64,000 bases of DNA from JBGRQA01 sp041725895 (GTDB lineage: Bacteria; Bacteroidota; Bacteroidia; Bacteroidales; Marinifilaceae): NCBI GenBank assembly GCA_041725895.1, contig JBGRQA010000028.1, positions 19,217 to 83,216 of the forward strand. The letters are read 5' to 3'. The notes beneath the pieces were generated by a model. The model did no database searches. It was not told the origin of the DNA and was given only the letters and a program-made list of their open reading frames with translations. This document shows positions 43,209-52,931 of the stretch, piece after piece. The position numbers were made by a program, and so were the translations under genes. How positions within the stretch are numbered: the stretch's first letter is position 1; each line of letters starts with the position of its first letter.

Positions 43209-43259
43209 TGCTTGAGCCAGTAGGGATTAAACTAATGAAATCGTTGAAGTCAATGTAAT
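43209..43259 (+). pseudogene. remnant of a second DUF190 gene (3' end only)
   Basis: The frame ATG...TAA reads MLEPVGIKLMKSLKSM and matches the C-terminus of the DUF190 protein encoded at 39961 (LEPVRIKLMKS). At DNA level 43211-43243 matches 40267-40299 at about 29 of 33 positions. Only this 3' fragment remains, which suggests duplication of the crcB-DUF190 block or an insertion that duplicated the gene end. Confidence 0.6.
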
Positions 43260-43500
43260 TATCCGCACTGTTTAGTAAGGCAATAGTTTCACTCTTTCGT
43301 CTATTAAATGAAAATGGAATTGGTGTCTGAAGAATGGTAGTACTGTTATTATTCACTTTTATTACCAAGAACAAGCAGATTGAGTATAGTTTAACATATA
43401 TGTTTTATGGCATGTAAATAGGGATAGAAATTTTTCATCTTTGTCTGCTGAAAAAATTACGGTAGTATAAGCCTCGTTCAAAACTTTAATTTCCTGGAAA

Positions 43501-46329
43501 ATGCGCATAGTATTTCTATTCATCTTGTTATTTGTACAAATTGGCAATTTATTTGCCCAGAAATATTTAAAAACTCAAGGCACAACAAAACAGCAGCAGG
43601 AAGAATATCGGAGGATAGACAATATGTCTGTGGATAGTTTAAAGCTTGGATTTTCTAGAAATTTCGAAGCTTATAAATCAGGTGGGACATTGGCCAATCT
43701 TTATTTATGTAATAATTATGCGAATGAGCTGATTAAATATAATGGTACTTTTACTCCTGAGCAATTTGCTAAAATGAGGGATGTTGCCGAGATGAAAGGC
43801 GATACACTTACCGAAGAATATGCAATTACTTATGCCGAAGAGGCGCTGTATTATTTCTATCGGGGAAAGCGTGAAAAATCTCAAGAGCTAAATATATTTT
43901 CCTTTAGCCGGTTAAAACAACTAGAGCTTATCAACTATACCCCAATGGTAAATATGGTGTATAAAATAGCTTTTATATACGATACTATGGGGGAGACCGA
44001 AAGATCAAGTCACTATGCAAAAGTATGTATAGAGGAAGCTACAAAGCATAAATTAAACGTTTTTGAAGCTGGCGGATACCTCATTTTGGCCAAGAATACT
44101 TTAAATTATGATCCTGAGATATCAAGCGCATTTTCGAAAAAGGGTTTGCAAATTGCCAATAGGGATGTAAACGAAACAGGACACATTAAACCATTGTTCT
44201 TTAACGTCTTAACAAAGCTGAATGCATATCTGTTAAAGGATTACCAGGCTGCCATACAATATGCCGATAGCTCTTTAATCTGCGACAGAGATAAAAGGAA
44301 TAATGCCGAAGGAATGTTGGACTTATTGCAGTGTAAAGCCATTTCGCATTATAATCTAAAAGATGATATCTCTCTAAAAGATGCTTTTTTACATATTGAT
44401 ACGCTCTTAAATTCGGATGATATAGTTAACTCTTCTCGATATTACGTTAGTTTAAAGTCCATGGGGAATACATATTATGTGATAAAGGATTTCCGAAAAG
44501 CTGAGAACTATTACAGGGAAGCATTGAAGGAATACAAATCAGAGGGGTATCCTGTTGATGGTTATGATTTGGGCGGTTTGTATACTGATAGAGGAACAAT
44601 GCTGGTGAAAGTGCGTGAGTTTGAAAAATTTGATAGCCTATACAAAGCAACGAATAACTTTTTTACGAAAGGAATGCCTTTCGATTCCTTAATCAATGCC
44701 TTTGATTTTGTAGAATTAAAATATCTTCTTAAGAATTACTACAATCAGATTTCGGCTTTATGTGAAAACAATAAAAAGGAGATTTCTATTGACTCTGTAT
44801 TGGATATTTATGAGAAAGAATTCCAGTTGGTTAAAACGATATTTAATCGGTTTGATTTTAGTTCAAAGACAATATTGACGCAAACAGCTTTGTTAAACGG
44901 AAATAAAAATAATATATCCAAAGAAAGAATTCTAAATCGAATGACTCCTGCACAGAAGAGGAGATTTTGGCTGCTTTCATCTTCTTTAAAGAACTTTGAA
45001 CTTGTCAATCAAAAATTAATCAAGAATTACAGTTCAAATGAGAATAGCGAATTCAGGAGGTTAAGGAACAGATTGGCCCGAACAGATGAAAAGGATTCTT
45101 TGTATCAGGATTATTTCGATGATTATATCTCTTTTTGTATGGATCATTACTTGAATGGATTGTCGCGAAAAGAGAATCTATTCAATCTATCAAATTTCGA
45201 TCAATCTTACCGTAAGGCTCAAAAGCTTTTGGAAAGCGAGTCCGATAATTTAATATTGGATTTTTATCAATCAGATTCCATTATATCTATTTGTTCCATA
45301 AGTAATGGACGTATGAAGTACACTGCGATTCCATTGGATTTGAAATTGAAGAAAGATTTTACCAGATTAATCAGAGATGTTAAAGCGCTTAATTATAAGT
45401 CGAATAGGTTTTATCAGCAATTAAGCAAGTATCTGGCTCCAATTTTTGATGATGCAGGAAAAATAAGGAAAATACATATCATTGCCGATGGCGAATTACT
45501 GATGTTTCCTTTTGAGTTAATTGAATACAAGGATCGATTTCTAATTGAATCTTTTGACGTGAGTTATAATTATTCACCCTATTTGCTGCAAGAATCGATT
45601 GAAAATACACGAGGGAATTTGGAACAAATATTGGCAATAGCCCCCGGGTTTGAAAATTCGGATAATTCGATTGCCCAGGTTTTGCGCGATGATATTGAGT
45701 CGCTTGGAGAAAGTGAGGATGCGGCAGGGATGTATAGAGACAATCGGGATTTAGCACCATTGCCCTATACAAAAAAGGAAGTTCAAGCCATTAATTCAAT
45801 TTTAAAAAAGAACAATATTAAAGGAAAGATATTGTTGGATAATCAGGCTACCGAACAAGCTTTAAGAAAGGATATCAGAAATTACGATATTATTCATATT
45901 GCAACTCATGGGTATAGCTCAAAAAAAGAACCAGGATTGTCCCGTTTAATTTTTTCATCGGAAAACGAGGCTGATGTATCAGCCGAAAATAATGATTCCT
46001 TTTTGTATCTGGATGAAGCCTATGAACTACCATTGAATGCTGATTTGGTGGTTCTTTCGGCATGCAAAACCGGCGTAGGTAAAATTGTTGAAGGAGAGGG
46101 GGTGATGGCGTTGCCACGAGGCTTTATTTATGCCGGAGTTCCAAATGTAATCGCCAGTTTATGGAAAGTACATGATAAAAAAACAAAGGATTTAATGGTA
46201 GCTTTTTACAGACATTTGCTGGAAGAGAAGTGTAGCTACTCAGAAGCACTACGGATGGCAAAACTTGATTGTATTAGTAAAGGATACTTACCCATTGATT
46301 GGGCTGGATTTATTTTGATTGGTGCTTAG
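43501..46329 (+). CDS. secreted TPR-CHAT domain protein (caspase-like protease)
   Basis: 942 residues with a signal peptide ending NLFAQ, so exported. Residues about 40-420 are helical TPR-like repeats (HYAKVCIEEATKHKLNVF; RKAENYYREALKEYKSEG). The C-terminal third is a CHAT domain: IADGELLMFPFELIEY near 661, catalytic His in IIHIATHGYSS (H803), catalytic Cys in VVLSACKTG (C855), then GEGVMALPRGFIYAGVPNV and SLWKVHDKKT. CHAT domains are caspase-family Cys proteases. In Bacteroidota, exported TPR-CHAT proteins are frequent, with unknown targets. The gene has a free-standing position with about 240 bases of upstream spacer. Confidence 0.9.
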   Translation: MRIVFLFILLFVQIGNLFAQKYLKTQGTTKQQQEEYRRIDNMSVDSLKLGFSRNFEAYKSGGTLANLYLCNNYANELIKYNGTFTPEQFAKMRDVAEMKGDTLTEEYAITYAEEALYYFYRGKREKSQELNIFSFSRLKQLELINYTPMVNMVYKIAFIYDTMGETERSSHYAKVCIEEATKHKLNVFEAGGYLILAKNTLNYDPEISSAFSKKGLQIANRDVNETGHIKPLFFNVLTKLNAYLLKDYQAAIQYADSSLICDRDKRNNAEGMLDLLQCKAISHYNLKDDISLKDAFLHIDTLLNSDDIVNSSRYYVSLKSMGNTYYVIKDFRKAENYYREALKEYKSEGYPVDGYDLGGLYTDRGTMLVKVREFEKFDSLYKATNNFFTKGMPFDSLINAFDFVELKYLLKNYYNQISALCENNKKEISIDSVLDIYEKEFQLVKTIFNRFDFSSKTILTQTALLNGNKNNISKERILNRMTPAQKRRFWLLSSSLKNFELVNQKLIKNYSSNENSEFRRLRNRLARTDEKDSLYQDYFDDYISFCMDHYLNGLSRKENLFNLSNFDQSYRKAQKLLESESDNLILDFYQSDSIISICSISNGRMKYTAIPLDLKLKKDFTRLIRDVKALNYKSNRFYQQLSKYLAPIFDDAGKIRKIHIIADGELLMFPFELIEYKDRFLIESFDVSYNYSPYLLQESIENTRGNLEQILAIAPGFENSDNSIAQVLRDDIESLGESEDAAGMYRDNRDLAPLPYTKKEVQAINSILKKNNIKGKILLDNQATEQALRKDIRNYDIIHIATHGYSSKKEPGLSRLIFSSENEADVSAENNDSFLYLDEAYELPLNADLVVLSACKTGVGKIVEGEGVMALPRGFIYAGVPNVIASLWKVHDKKTKDLMVAFYRHLLEEKCSYSEALRMAKLDCISKGYLPIDWAGFILIGA

Positions 46330-46639
46330 TGTTTGGAGATAATGAGTTGATTTGTCAGCTTGAAGATACGCCTGTACGTTTGTCTTGAAAAAGACTATTT
46401 TATATCGCTTTTTCTCTTTACATTCTCCTATTTAAATCGTAACTTTTGTGTTCCACAAAAGTAGAACAAACTTCCCCCTTACTCCAGAGAAAAAGATTGT
46501 AATTCCTTTGGCAAAATATTTCCAAACTTCAATGGCTGGTTCCTATTCCGGAAGAGTGAAATGATAATAAATTATGATGCATTAATTGTAACCACATATA
46601 GCCTTTAAGCGTCCAAAATGAAACTTAAAGAATTAATCA
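46330..46639. other. intergenic, nothing recognised
   Basis: 310 bases, AT-rich towards the right. I see no gene, strong hairpin or repeat copy. Confidence 0.4.
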
Positions 46640-47377
46640 ATGCAAAAAAAACTTTTATTATTTCAATTCCTGTTTTGTGTAATTTGTATGAGTGTAAATG
46701 CACAGACCGATTCGATTTCCATTTCAGGTGTGGTTAGAGATTTTCAAGGAAATCCTGTAGATAGCTGTTTGGTGGAATTATTCCATGCTAATTTCAAAAC
46801 TGCTTATCAAACGCATACAGATAAGGAGGGGAGATATTCCCTACAGGTTAGCAAGGGCAATTATTTAGCCTTGGGTGCTTTAAAAATGTCCGAATATCCC
46901 CTGGCAGGTTCAACACTTCCTAAAGATAAGCAGCGTTTGGAATTTTGGGCATGGAACCTTATAGCCAAAGAGAACCTTACTATTAATATTCAATACCACA
47001 GACTTGAAGTTTATGGTGTAAATATCTTTAGAGTGCAGGGGGCAAATCCCGGTTATACGATCTATTGCAGACCAATGAGTTTGTCACGAGGTTTTTCGAA
47101 CCCGGAGTTAAGCTTGGATCAAATCGATCTTTGTCCTGATCCTAAGGAGTTAGAAGTAAAAGTTGAAGTGAATGGAATTCCTGTAAATGTAAATATGAAA
47201 CAAAAAGTAAAAGAATATGTTTCATCTGGTATTTGTAATGCTTACTTACTGCATGTTGATTTACCCAGGGATCAGGTAGACAAACCCTATGATATTTTCC
47301 ATATTGAGATGACAGATTTGGCGAATGGTGATCGTGGTGAATCAATTATTTTTAAGGAAAAAGCCAACAATGAATAA
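46640..47377 (+). CDS. secreted hypothetical protein with carboxypeptidase-regulatory-like domain
   Basis: 245 residues. A signal peptide ends SVNAQ at about 22. Residues 28-100 form a CarboxypepD_reg-like beta-sandwich (ISISGVVRDFQGNPVDSCLV, then TDKEGRYSLQVSKGNYLAL). The second half is beta-rich, with LEVYGVNIFRVQGANPGYTI and LEVKVEVNGIPVNVN, and is unknown to me. It is likely a periplasmic or outer-membrane-associated protein. Position behind the CHAT protein gene does not show an operon because 310 bases separate them. Confidence 0.65.
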   Translation: MQKKLLLFQFLFCVICMSVNAQTDSISISGVVRDFQGNPVDSCLVELFHANFKTAYQTHTDKEGRYSLQVSKGNYLALGALKMSEYPLAGSTLPKDKQRLEFWAWNLIAKENLTINIQYHRLEVYGVNIFRVQGANPGYTIYCRPMSLSRGFSNPELSLDQIDLCPDPKELEVKVEVNGIPVNVNMKQKVKEYVSSGICNAYLLHVDLPRDQVDKPYDIFHIEMTDLANGDRGESIIFKEKANNE

Positions 47378-47592
47378 GACATTGGAACATATAGAAGAGT
47401 AATCGGTTAATGCATTGGGGATAAATAGTTTTACAGAATTATGTGAATGTTTTGTTTTTTTGTTAAATTTAAAGGACAACGAAATTTCTTTATAAGTGTG
47501 ATTAATTATGACTATTGCCTTGTAAGGATGTATTGCCGGTCCTTTGATCCGGAGTCTAATGAATTGTTTTAACAACGTAGCAAAATTACATT

Positions 47593-48141
47593 ATGGAGAA
47601 ACTAACTTCCTTTCATTTACAGAATGATGAGTTCGAAATTCATACTCTAAAAAAGAAGACAGCTCAAAATTTCGATAAATTGGCCAACGAACTACTGGAA
47701 CTACTATCACAAGATGATAATCTGAAATTCTGTCCTGATTTAAAGATCAACTCTAGGGAGGAGATTGATGCTTTTTTCAATGATATGGAAGAGGGGATTC
47801 AGTCGGATACCCAGTATACCTATTTTGTAACCAGGTTAAAGACCCAATCAATCATCGGCGAGATTGTGCTGTTGCCACCTGATACGGCCAAAGAAAAGTT
47901 CAATGTGGAGGGAGTCTGGATGATTCGGTACATATTGAACAAACGCTACTGGGATCACGGTATCATGACATCTCTTCTTAGTCTTCTTTTTGAACATCTT
48001 AAAGGGAAGATCAGCAAGTTGGGGGCAATTGATGATCCTGAAAATATTGCTTCCATCCGATTACTTGAGAATTTAAATTTTAAGCCCCTTAAACAGAATG
48101 GATTTGAGAAGGAGTATTACGAGTTAAATCTGAGTGAATAG
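47593..48141 (+). CDS. GNAT family N-acetyltransferase (RimJ/RimL-like)
   Basis: 182 residues. The RimJ/RimL-type layout is visible: FEIHTLKKKTAQNFDKLANE at the front, IIGEIVLLPP near 95, WMIRYILNKRYWDHGIMTSLL as the acetyl-CoA-binding strand-loop near 112, and ENIASIRLLENLNFKPL near 155. The usual QxxGxG/A loop is altered to RYWDHGIMT, which still provides backbone contacts. It probably acetylates an amino group of a protein or small molecule. It stands alone, 84 bases before the VOC gene. Confidence 0.8.
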   Translation: MEKLTSFHLQNDEFEIHTLKKKTAQNFDKLANELLELLSQDDNLKFCPDLKINSREEIDAFFNDMEEGIQSDTQYTYFVTRLKTQSIIGEIVLLPPDTAKEKFNVEGVWMIRYILNKRYWDHGIMTSLLSLLFEHLKGKISKLGAIDDPENIASIRLLENLNFKPLKQNGFEKEYYELNLSE

Positions 48142-48225
48142 AAGTAGGCTCGTGATTTTGAGTAGGGATGTGAATAATTTGATTGTTTTGGAATAAGAGA
48201 AAACAACGCCATAAAAGTCGAGGAT

Positions 48226-48603
48226 ATGAAAAAAACAATTCAGGGATTAAGGACCACCGTCTACAAGGTAAGCAATTTGCAAAGCGCAAAGCAGTGGTAC
48301 GCCAAGGCATTTCAAACGGAACCCTATTTCGATGAGCCCTTCTATGTTGGTTTTAACATCGGAGGCTACGAATTGGGACTGCTTCCTGAGGAGGAATCCG
48401 GTGCGACCAAACCAGCCAATGTGGTGGCCTACTGGGGGGTGGACGATATTGACGCAGAATACCAGCACATGCTACATATGGGGGCCACTGAATATGAAAC
48501 ACCGGAAAATGTGGGGGGAGAAATTATGGTTGCTTCCGTCCGGGATCCCTGGGGCAATTGTATAGGGCTTATCTACAATCCCCATTTTCAGTTGAAAGAG
48601 TAA
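48226..48603 (+). CDS. VOC (glyoxalase/bleomycin-resistance-like) family protein
   Basis: 125 residues with one beta-alpha-beta-beta-beta pair: LRTTVYKVSNLQSAKQWYAK at the start, YVGFNIGGYELGLLPEEE near 40, VVAYWGVDDIDAEYQHML near 65 and VRDPWGNCIGLIYNPHF at the end. Metal ligands in classical glyoxalases are His and Glu; here the final strand keeps DPWGN but the first-position His is replaced by Thr-Val, so metal binding is uncertain. Function cannot be told. A terminator follows. Confidence 0.88.
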   Translation: MKKTIQGLRTTVYKVSNLQSAKQWYAKAFQTEPYFDEPFYVGFNIGGYELGLLPEEESGATKPANVVAYWGVDDIDAEYQHMLHMGATEYETPENVGGEIMVASVRDPWGNCIGLIYNPHFQLKE

Positions 48604-48643
48604 ATAGTTGATTGTGCAATAGAATTGAAGATGAAAAATGTTT

Positions 48644-48692
48644 AAAGCTCTCAATTGGAACTGTATTCCGGTTGAGAGCTTTGTTATTTTTT
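48644..48692. terminator. terminator between the convergent VOC and POT genes
   Basis: AAAGCTCTCAA pairs perfectly with TTGAGAGCTTT, with an inner GGAA/TTCC pair. An eight-T run follows on the plus strand after a short gap, and the minus strand also has a T-rich tail, so it may serve both genes. Confidence 0.75.
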
Positions 48693-48715
48693 TTATAGGG
48701 CATCTATTCTATGGA

Positions 48716-50056
48716 TTAACTGTTCATCATCTTTTTTATCCAGGGACTGCAGAGCAGAAGTATAGTGCCGGACAGGAAGGCCAATACAACGAAGATCATG
48801 TAAAAATCGGATATGGTTTCAATTTGAAAACCGCAAATTGATTTTGTACTTCCATCAGGATAAAGGGTAGCTAGAACTCCGGCTGTTTTGTTGGCAATTC
48901 CCGTTGTCAGGAACCACATTCCCATTAGGAGAGATACCAGTTTGGCTGGCGATAGCTTTTTTACCATACTTAAACCAATGGGGGAGATGGATAGTTCCCC
49001 CCAGGTATGGAAAAAGTACATTAGGACAATCCAGCCAATACTGATCTTTTGATTGATTTCGATGCTTTTCGCAGCCCATGAAATTATAATAAAACCAATG
49101 CCTAGTAGATAAAGGCCAATGCCCATTTTTACGGGAATGCATGGGTTTCTGGAACCCAACTTATCCCAGATGATAACAAATAGGGGAGCAAAGAGAAGAA
49201 TGGCCGCAGGGTTGATGACCTGGAAAATGGAAGCCGGTATTGTAAATCCGAAAAGAGTCCGATCGATATGTTCATCGGCCAGAAAAGTCAGGGATATGCC
49301 GGATTGTTCAAAAGCACTCCAGAAAAATATCATGACGCATGACATTATTACAATTGCGCCGATTCTTTTTCGATCACCACTGGTTAATTTCGAATTCTTA
49401 GCATTGTTGTTTCTGGTTGGTTTTTTCCCAATCAACTGACCTTCGGGAACTCTTAGGTACTTGTTCATGAAAGTGGTAAAAACTGCCAGACCGATAAGCA
49501 TTCCAATACAGGCCAGAAGGAATCCCCATCTGAAATCGGCCGGGTTTCCGGTTTCGCCTAGAAAACCGCCAAAAAGAGGGCCAACAAATGCTCCAATGTT
49601 AATGCCCATGTAAAATATGGTGAAGGCTGATTCTACTCGCCGATCATTTCTCGGGTAAAGATCCCCAATCATTACGCTGATATTGGGTTTTAGAAAGCCA
49701 TTGCCCAGGGCCAGAATTGACAAGCCTGCGTATAAAAAGATGATGGCTTTAGGAGAGGTGTAGAGGGTGGCACTCATGTACATGGAGAATTGGCCTATGG
49801 CCATCAATAACCCTCCTATGATTACTGATTTTCGTGTACCCCAAAATCGATCGGCTACAAAGCCGCCGAAAATAGCCATAACATAAACTGCTCCGGCGTA
49901 GCTGCCGTAAATGTTCGAGGCCAGCTCCTTATTGAAGAGTAGCGATTTGGTCAGGTAAAGGATCAGCAAAGCTCGCATGGAATAAAAACTGAATCGCTCA
50001 AACATTTCAGTACTGAATAGCACCATTAGTCCGTTAGGGTGTCGATCTTTTCGCAT
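48716..50056 (-). CDS. proton-coupled oligopeptide (POT/PTR2) transporter
   Basis: 446 residues with about 12 membrane helices. The POT signature is near the start: TEMFERFSFYSMRALLILYL includes the ExxER-like motif, followed by GGFVADRFWGTRKSVIIGG and FTIFYMGINIGAFVGPL. These carriers bring di- and tripeptides into the cell with protons. It is divergent from the LytS kinase at 50224 and convergent with the VOC gene. The length is somewhat short compared with 480-500 residues in many homologues, yet all helices seem present. Confidence 0.93.
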   Translation of the reverse strand: MRKDRHPNGLMVLFSTEMFERFSFYSMRALLILYLTKSLLFNKELASNIYGSYAGAVYVMAIFGGFVADRFWGTRKSVIIGGLLMAIGQFSMYMSATLYTSPKAIIFLYAGLSILALGNGFLKPNISVMIGDLYPRNDRRVESAFTIFYMGINIGAFVGPLFGGFLGETGNPADFRWGFLLACIGMLIGLAVFTTFMNKYLRVPEGQLIGKKPTRNNNAKNSKLTSGDRKRIGAIVIMSCVMIFFWSAFEQSGISLTFLADEHIDRTLFGFTIPASIFQVINPAAILLFAPLFVIIWDKLGSRNPCIPVKMGIGLYLLGIGFIIISWAAKSIEINQKISIGWIVLMYFFHTWGELSISPIGLSMVKKLSPAKLVSLLMGMWFLTTGIANKTAGVLATLYPDGSTKSICGFQIETISDFYMIFVVLAFLSGTILLLCSPWIKKMMNS

Positions 50057-50223
50057 AATATTTTGAGATTAGATGAAATATTGAATTTTGATTTCTTTTT
50101 CATCTCTAATATTATGATTATATTCATGCGAATTTTTTTTAAAGTAGGAAGGAGGTCCTATTCAGGATGAAGATGGCTTAAAAAAGTAGAAAATTATTTT
50201 TGCTATAGTGATGTAAGATCTTA

Positions 50224-51051
50224 ATGTATAGTTTTCACATGAGCGAATTCATAACTATTATCTGTGTTTTAATTGTTATTCTTCAATATCTTTTCTTCAG
50301 GAAACGGAAGGAAAGGTACCGGAAGGAACTATACCAGGTGGCTTTGCCCTACTTTAAGAGCCAGATGAATCCTCATTTTATTAAGAACCTTTTGCAATCT
50401 ATCAATTACCTGATTCTGTTTGATTCCAAAGAAAAGGCCAGTAGTTGTTTGAAAAAGTTTTCTCTTTTGGTTGATCAGATTCTGAAATGCTCCGAAATGC
50501 AATTGATTCCATTGGAGAAGGAGATCGCACTATTGGAAAATTACATCGCATTACAGCACATTCGGTTTCCCAACAAGTTTGATTTTATTCCTTCCCCAAA
50601 TCGGAATGCAACAATTGTTTTGGAGGCGGGGATTGATCTGGAAAATCAAATGATTCCTCCTATGGTGATTCAAACCTTTGTTGAAAATGCCATTGTTCAT
50701 GGTTTGGAGCCCCTAAAAGAGAAGGGTTGGCTTCAAATTTATATTAGTCAAACGCAACGGCATTTGATTTGCCGTATCATCGACAATGGAATTGGTTGTA
50801 AGGCATCTGGACAATTGCACTCTCGATCTTCATTTGCTGCAAACGGTCACAACGGGATTGGAACTAAGAATGTAAAAAACCGTCTTGCCATTATTGAGAA
50901 ATCTCTGGGCCTGAAGATCGGATTTCAGATTGAAGATCTTGACAAGAAGCAGCAAAAAGGGACCTTGGTTACCCTATTATTTCCTAATAAACTTGACGAT
51001 ATGCAGGAATTCAGGCCTGTCGATTTCGAGAACATGATTCTGAACCGATAA
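50224..51051 (+). CDS. LytS-type histidine kinase, minimal membrane part
   Basis: 275 residues (start at 50224; an internal ATG at 50239 is also possible). Only one membrane helix is present (ITIICVLIVILQYLFF, about 10-26), so there is no obvious sensor domain. The kinase motif is SQMNPHFIKNLLQSINYLI near 55, then QHIRFPNKFDF and an ATPase domain with TFVENAIVHGLEPLKEKG near 155 and HNGIGTKNVKNRLAII near 215. A LytTR regulator starts 10 bases behind. Input may come through a partner protein, or by being a simple cytoplasmic-signal kinase. Confidence 0.9.
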   Translation: MYSFHMSEFITIICVLIVILQYLFFRKRKERYRKELYQVALPYFKSQMNPHFIKNLLQSINYLILFDSKEKASSCLKKFSLLVDQILKCSEMQLIPLEKEIALLENYIALQHIRFPNKFDFIPSPNRNATIVLEAGIDLENQMIPPMVIQTFVENAIVHGLEPLKEKGWLQIYISQTQRHLICRIIDNGIGCKASGQLHSRSSFAANGHNGIGTKNVKNRLAIIEKSLGLKIGFQIEDLDKKQQKGTLVTLLFPNKLDDMQEFRPVDFENMILNR

Positions 51052-51061
51052 TATTGTAAGG

Positions 51062-51874
51062 ATGAACAATAAGCTTAGAACCCTTATCATAGAGGATGAG
51101 GAGAATGATCAGAAAATTATAGAACAAATACTGCAGAATTACTATTCGGACAGAGTTGAATTGCTGGGGCTGGCCGATGATGTGGATTCCGGAATTCAGA
51201 TGATTCAATCTCAAAAGCCGGATTTGGTGCTGCTGGATATTGTACTGCATGGCAATCCATACGGGGCTTTTGAAATTCTGGATCAGGTTGACCGATCCTT
51301 TCAGATTGTTTTTATTACGGGGCAAAACAGTTCTGAATATTACATCAAAGCACTGCGTTTGAATTGCATAGATTATATCTCGAAACCTACTACTATTGAA
51401 GATTTTGATCTGCCATTGGAAAAAGCTCTGGCTGAAAAGATGAAACAAAAGGAAGATCTAAAATTGCATCAATATGTTGAGCGATTGGAACTTTTGCTGG
51501 AGATGATGAAGCCGCAAAATACGACTTCAAGCATTGCCTTGCCTATTGAATACGGACATATTATTGTGAATTTGGAGGATATTATCCTGTGTCAATCTGC
51601 GGGGAATTATACAGAGTTCTGGTTTTACGATCAAACGAAACGACTAGTAAGTGGCAACCTAAAACATTTCGAGGAGCTTTTTTCCGATTTTAGTTTGGTT
51701 CGTATTCACAAGCAAACCATGATCAATTTAAAGCACATTAAAGAGTATTCAAGAAAAGAGGGAGGCAAAGTATTACTTTCCAATGATGAAACGGTTTATA
51801 TTGGGGAGCGGTGGAAATCTAACTTTATTGAAAAGTATCGCCAATATGTTAGTACGTCAATGATTCATTTTTAG
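51062..51874 (+). CDS. LytTR-family response regulator
   Basis: 270 residues. The receiver domain includes IIEDEENDQKIIEQIL and the phospho-acceptor in DLVLLDIVLHGNP. A coiled linker (about 120-155) leads to a LytTR domain with HIIVNLEDIILCQSAGNYTE near 172 and LVRIHKQTMINLKHI near 220. It is co-expressed with the kinase at 50224. The divergent peptide transporter upstream of the pair is a reasonable target for control, by analogy with peptide-sensing YehU/YpdA-type systems (inference). Confidence 0.93.
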   Translation: MNNKLRTLIIEDEENDQKIIEQILQNYYSDRVELLGLADDVDSGIQMIQSQKPDLVLLDIVLHGNPYGAFEILDQVDRSFQIVFITGQNSSEYYIKALRLNCIDYISKPTTIEDFDLPLEKALAEKMKQKEDLKLHQYVERLELLLEMMKPQNTTSSIALPIEYGHIIVNLEDIILCQSAGNYTEFWFYDQTKRLVSGNLKHFEELFSDFSLVRIHKQTMINLKHIKEYSRKEGGKVLLSNDETVYIGERWKSNFIEKYRQYVSTSMIHF

Positions 51875-52220
51875 GGGAATACAGGGTTTCTGTTAGTTGT
51901 TTTTTTAGATATTCATTTTCCTTTTGTATTCTGAATAGGTATCATGACTCCATTATTTGCTTGTTTCCATTTCTGCCTTTCTTCTTTTGGGATATCATTT
52001 CCTGATTACTTTAAAGGTTAACAAAAACTTTTCATACAGATAGGAAAGGAGATGCTGAGTATATGAAAACCATTGAGTTCTTGTGTTTTTCTGCTTTTGA
52101 TAGCGCCATTTAATCGCTCTCTTTTCTTTACGTTTTCGTATATTAGTTGTAGATTTTAATCAGGAAAGCGATAGGATGGGTAGAGGGACATAATTTCATA
52201 CAAACCCGATTCAACTAAGT
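51875..52220. other. intergenic, no supported gene
   Basis: 346 bases between the LytTR regulator and the DUF6090-like gene, containing no recognisable hairpin or repeat copy. It should contain the promoter of the next gene. Confidence 0.4.
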
Positions 52221-52931
52221 ATGCTGAGCTTTTTAAGAAAATTTCGATGGAAGAAACAGTCTGATGGTAAGGTAAGGAAGTACTTCTTTTATGCTTTGGG
52301 CGAAATCATTTTGCTGGTTATTGGTATTCTTCTAGCCTTGGAGATTAACAACTGGAACCAGGCCCGTTTGAATAAAAAATCCGAGTTAAAATATTATCAG
52401 AATATCAAACGCCAACTCAACGAAGATGTACAGGGGTTAAATGCTACGATTGACTTTAACAATCGATTTATAGACCAGTTTGCCTATGCCAGTCAGATTA
52501 TTGAGTTAAATGACAGGACGAAAAAGGATACGCTTGGATCGATTGCTGTAAACCTGACAGAGTTTTCTGATTTTCACCGGAAGAGTAACATTTACGAGAC
52601 TTTGGTTGGTAGCGGAGAGGTAAAGCTGATTGAGAATTCGTCCCTGATTGAGAGTTTGCAGACTTTGGAAGCGACTTACATTTACATCAATCGGTTGGAA
52701 TTGTCGCATGCCGAGGGGATAAAGGAACTGGTTGTTTCCGATCTTCGCCGAGCCCTTAAATTTAATACCTTAGAGGTGAAACAGCCAGATTTACTTTATT
52801 CCTACGAATTTCAGAACCTTTTTGTGCTGCTTTCGGAACATATGAGGGAAAAAGATGCCATTTATCATAGAGCTTTGAAACAGATTCAATCGATAATGGA
52901 GATTCTCGATCGTGAACTTCAGAATCAATAG
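52221..52931 (+). CDS. DUF6090-like membrane protein
   Basis: 236 residues. A basic start (MLSFLRKFRWKKQSDGKVRKY) leads into one strong membrane helix (about 25-42, ALGEIILLVIGILLALEINN) immediately followed by W-N-Q-A-R. That WN motif after GILLALEINNWN is the hallmark I associate with DUF6090 in Bacteroidota. The remainder is a helical extracytoplasmic domain with ESLQTLEATYIYINRLEL. Function is unknown. Confidence 0.78.
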   Translation: MLSFLRKFRWKKQSDGKVRKYFFYALGEIILLVIGILLALEINNWNQARLNKKSELKYYQNIKRQLNEDVQGLNATIDFNNRFIDQFAYASQIIELNDRTKKDTLGSIAVNLTEFSDFHRKSNIYETLVGSGEVKLIENSSLIESLQTLEATYIYINRLELSHAEGIKELVVSDLRRALKFNTLEVKQPDLLYSYEFQNLFVLLSEHMREKDAIYHRALKQIQSIMEILDRELQNQ

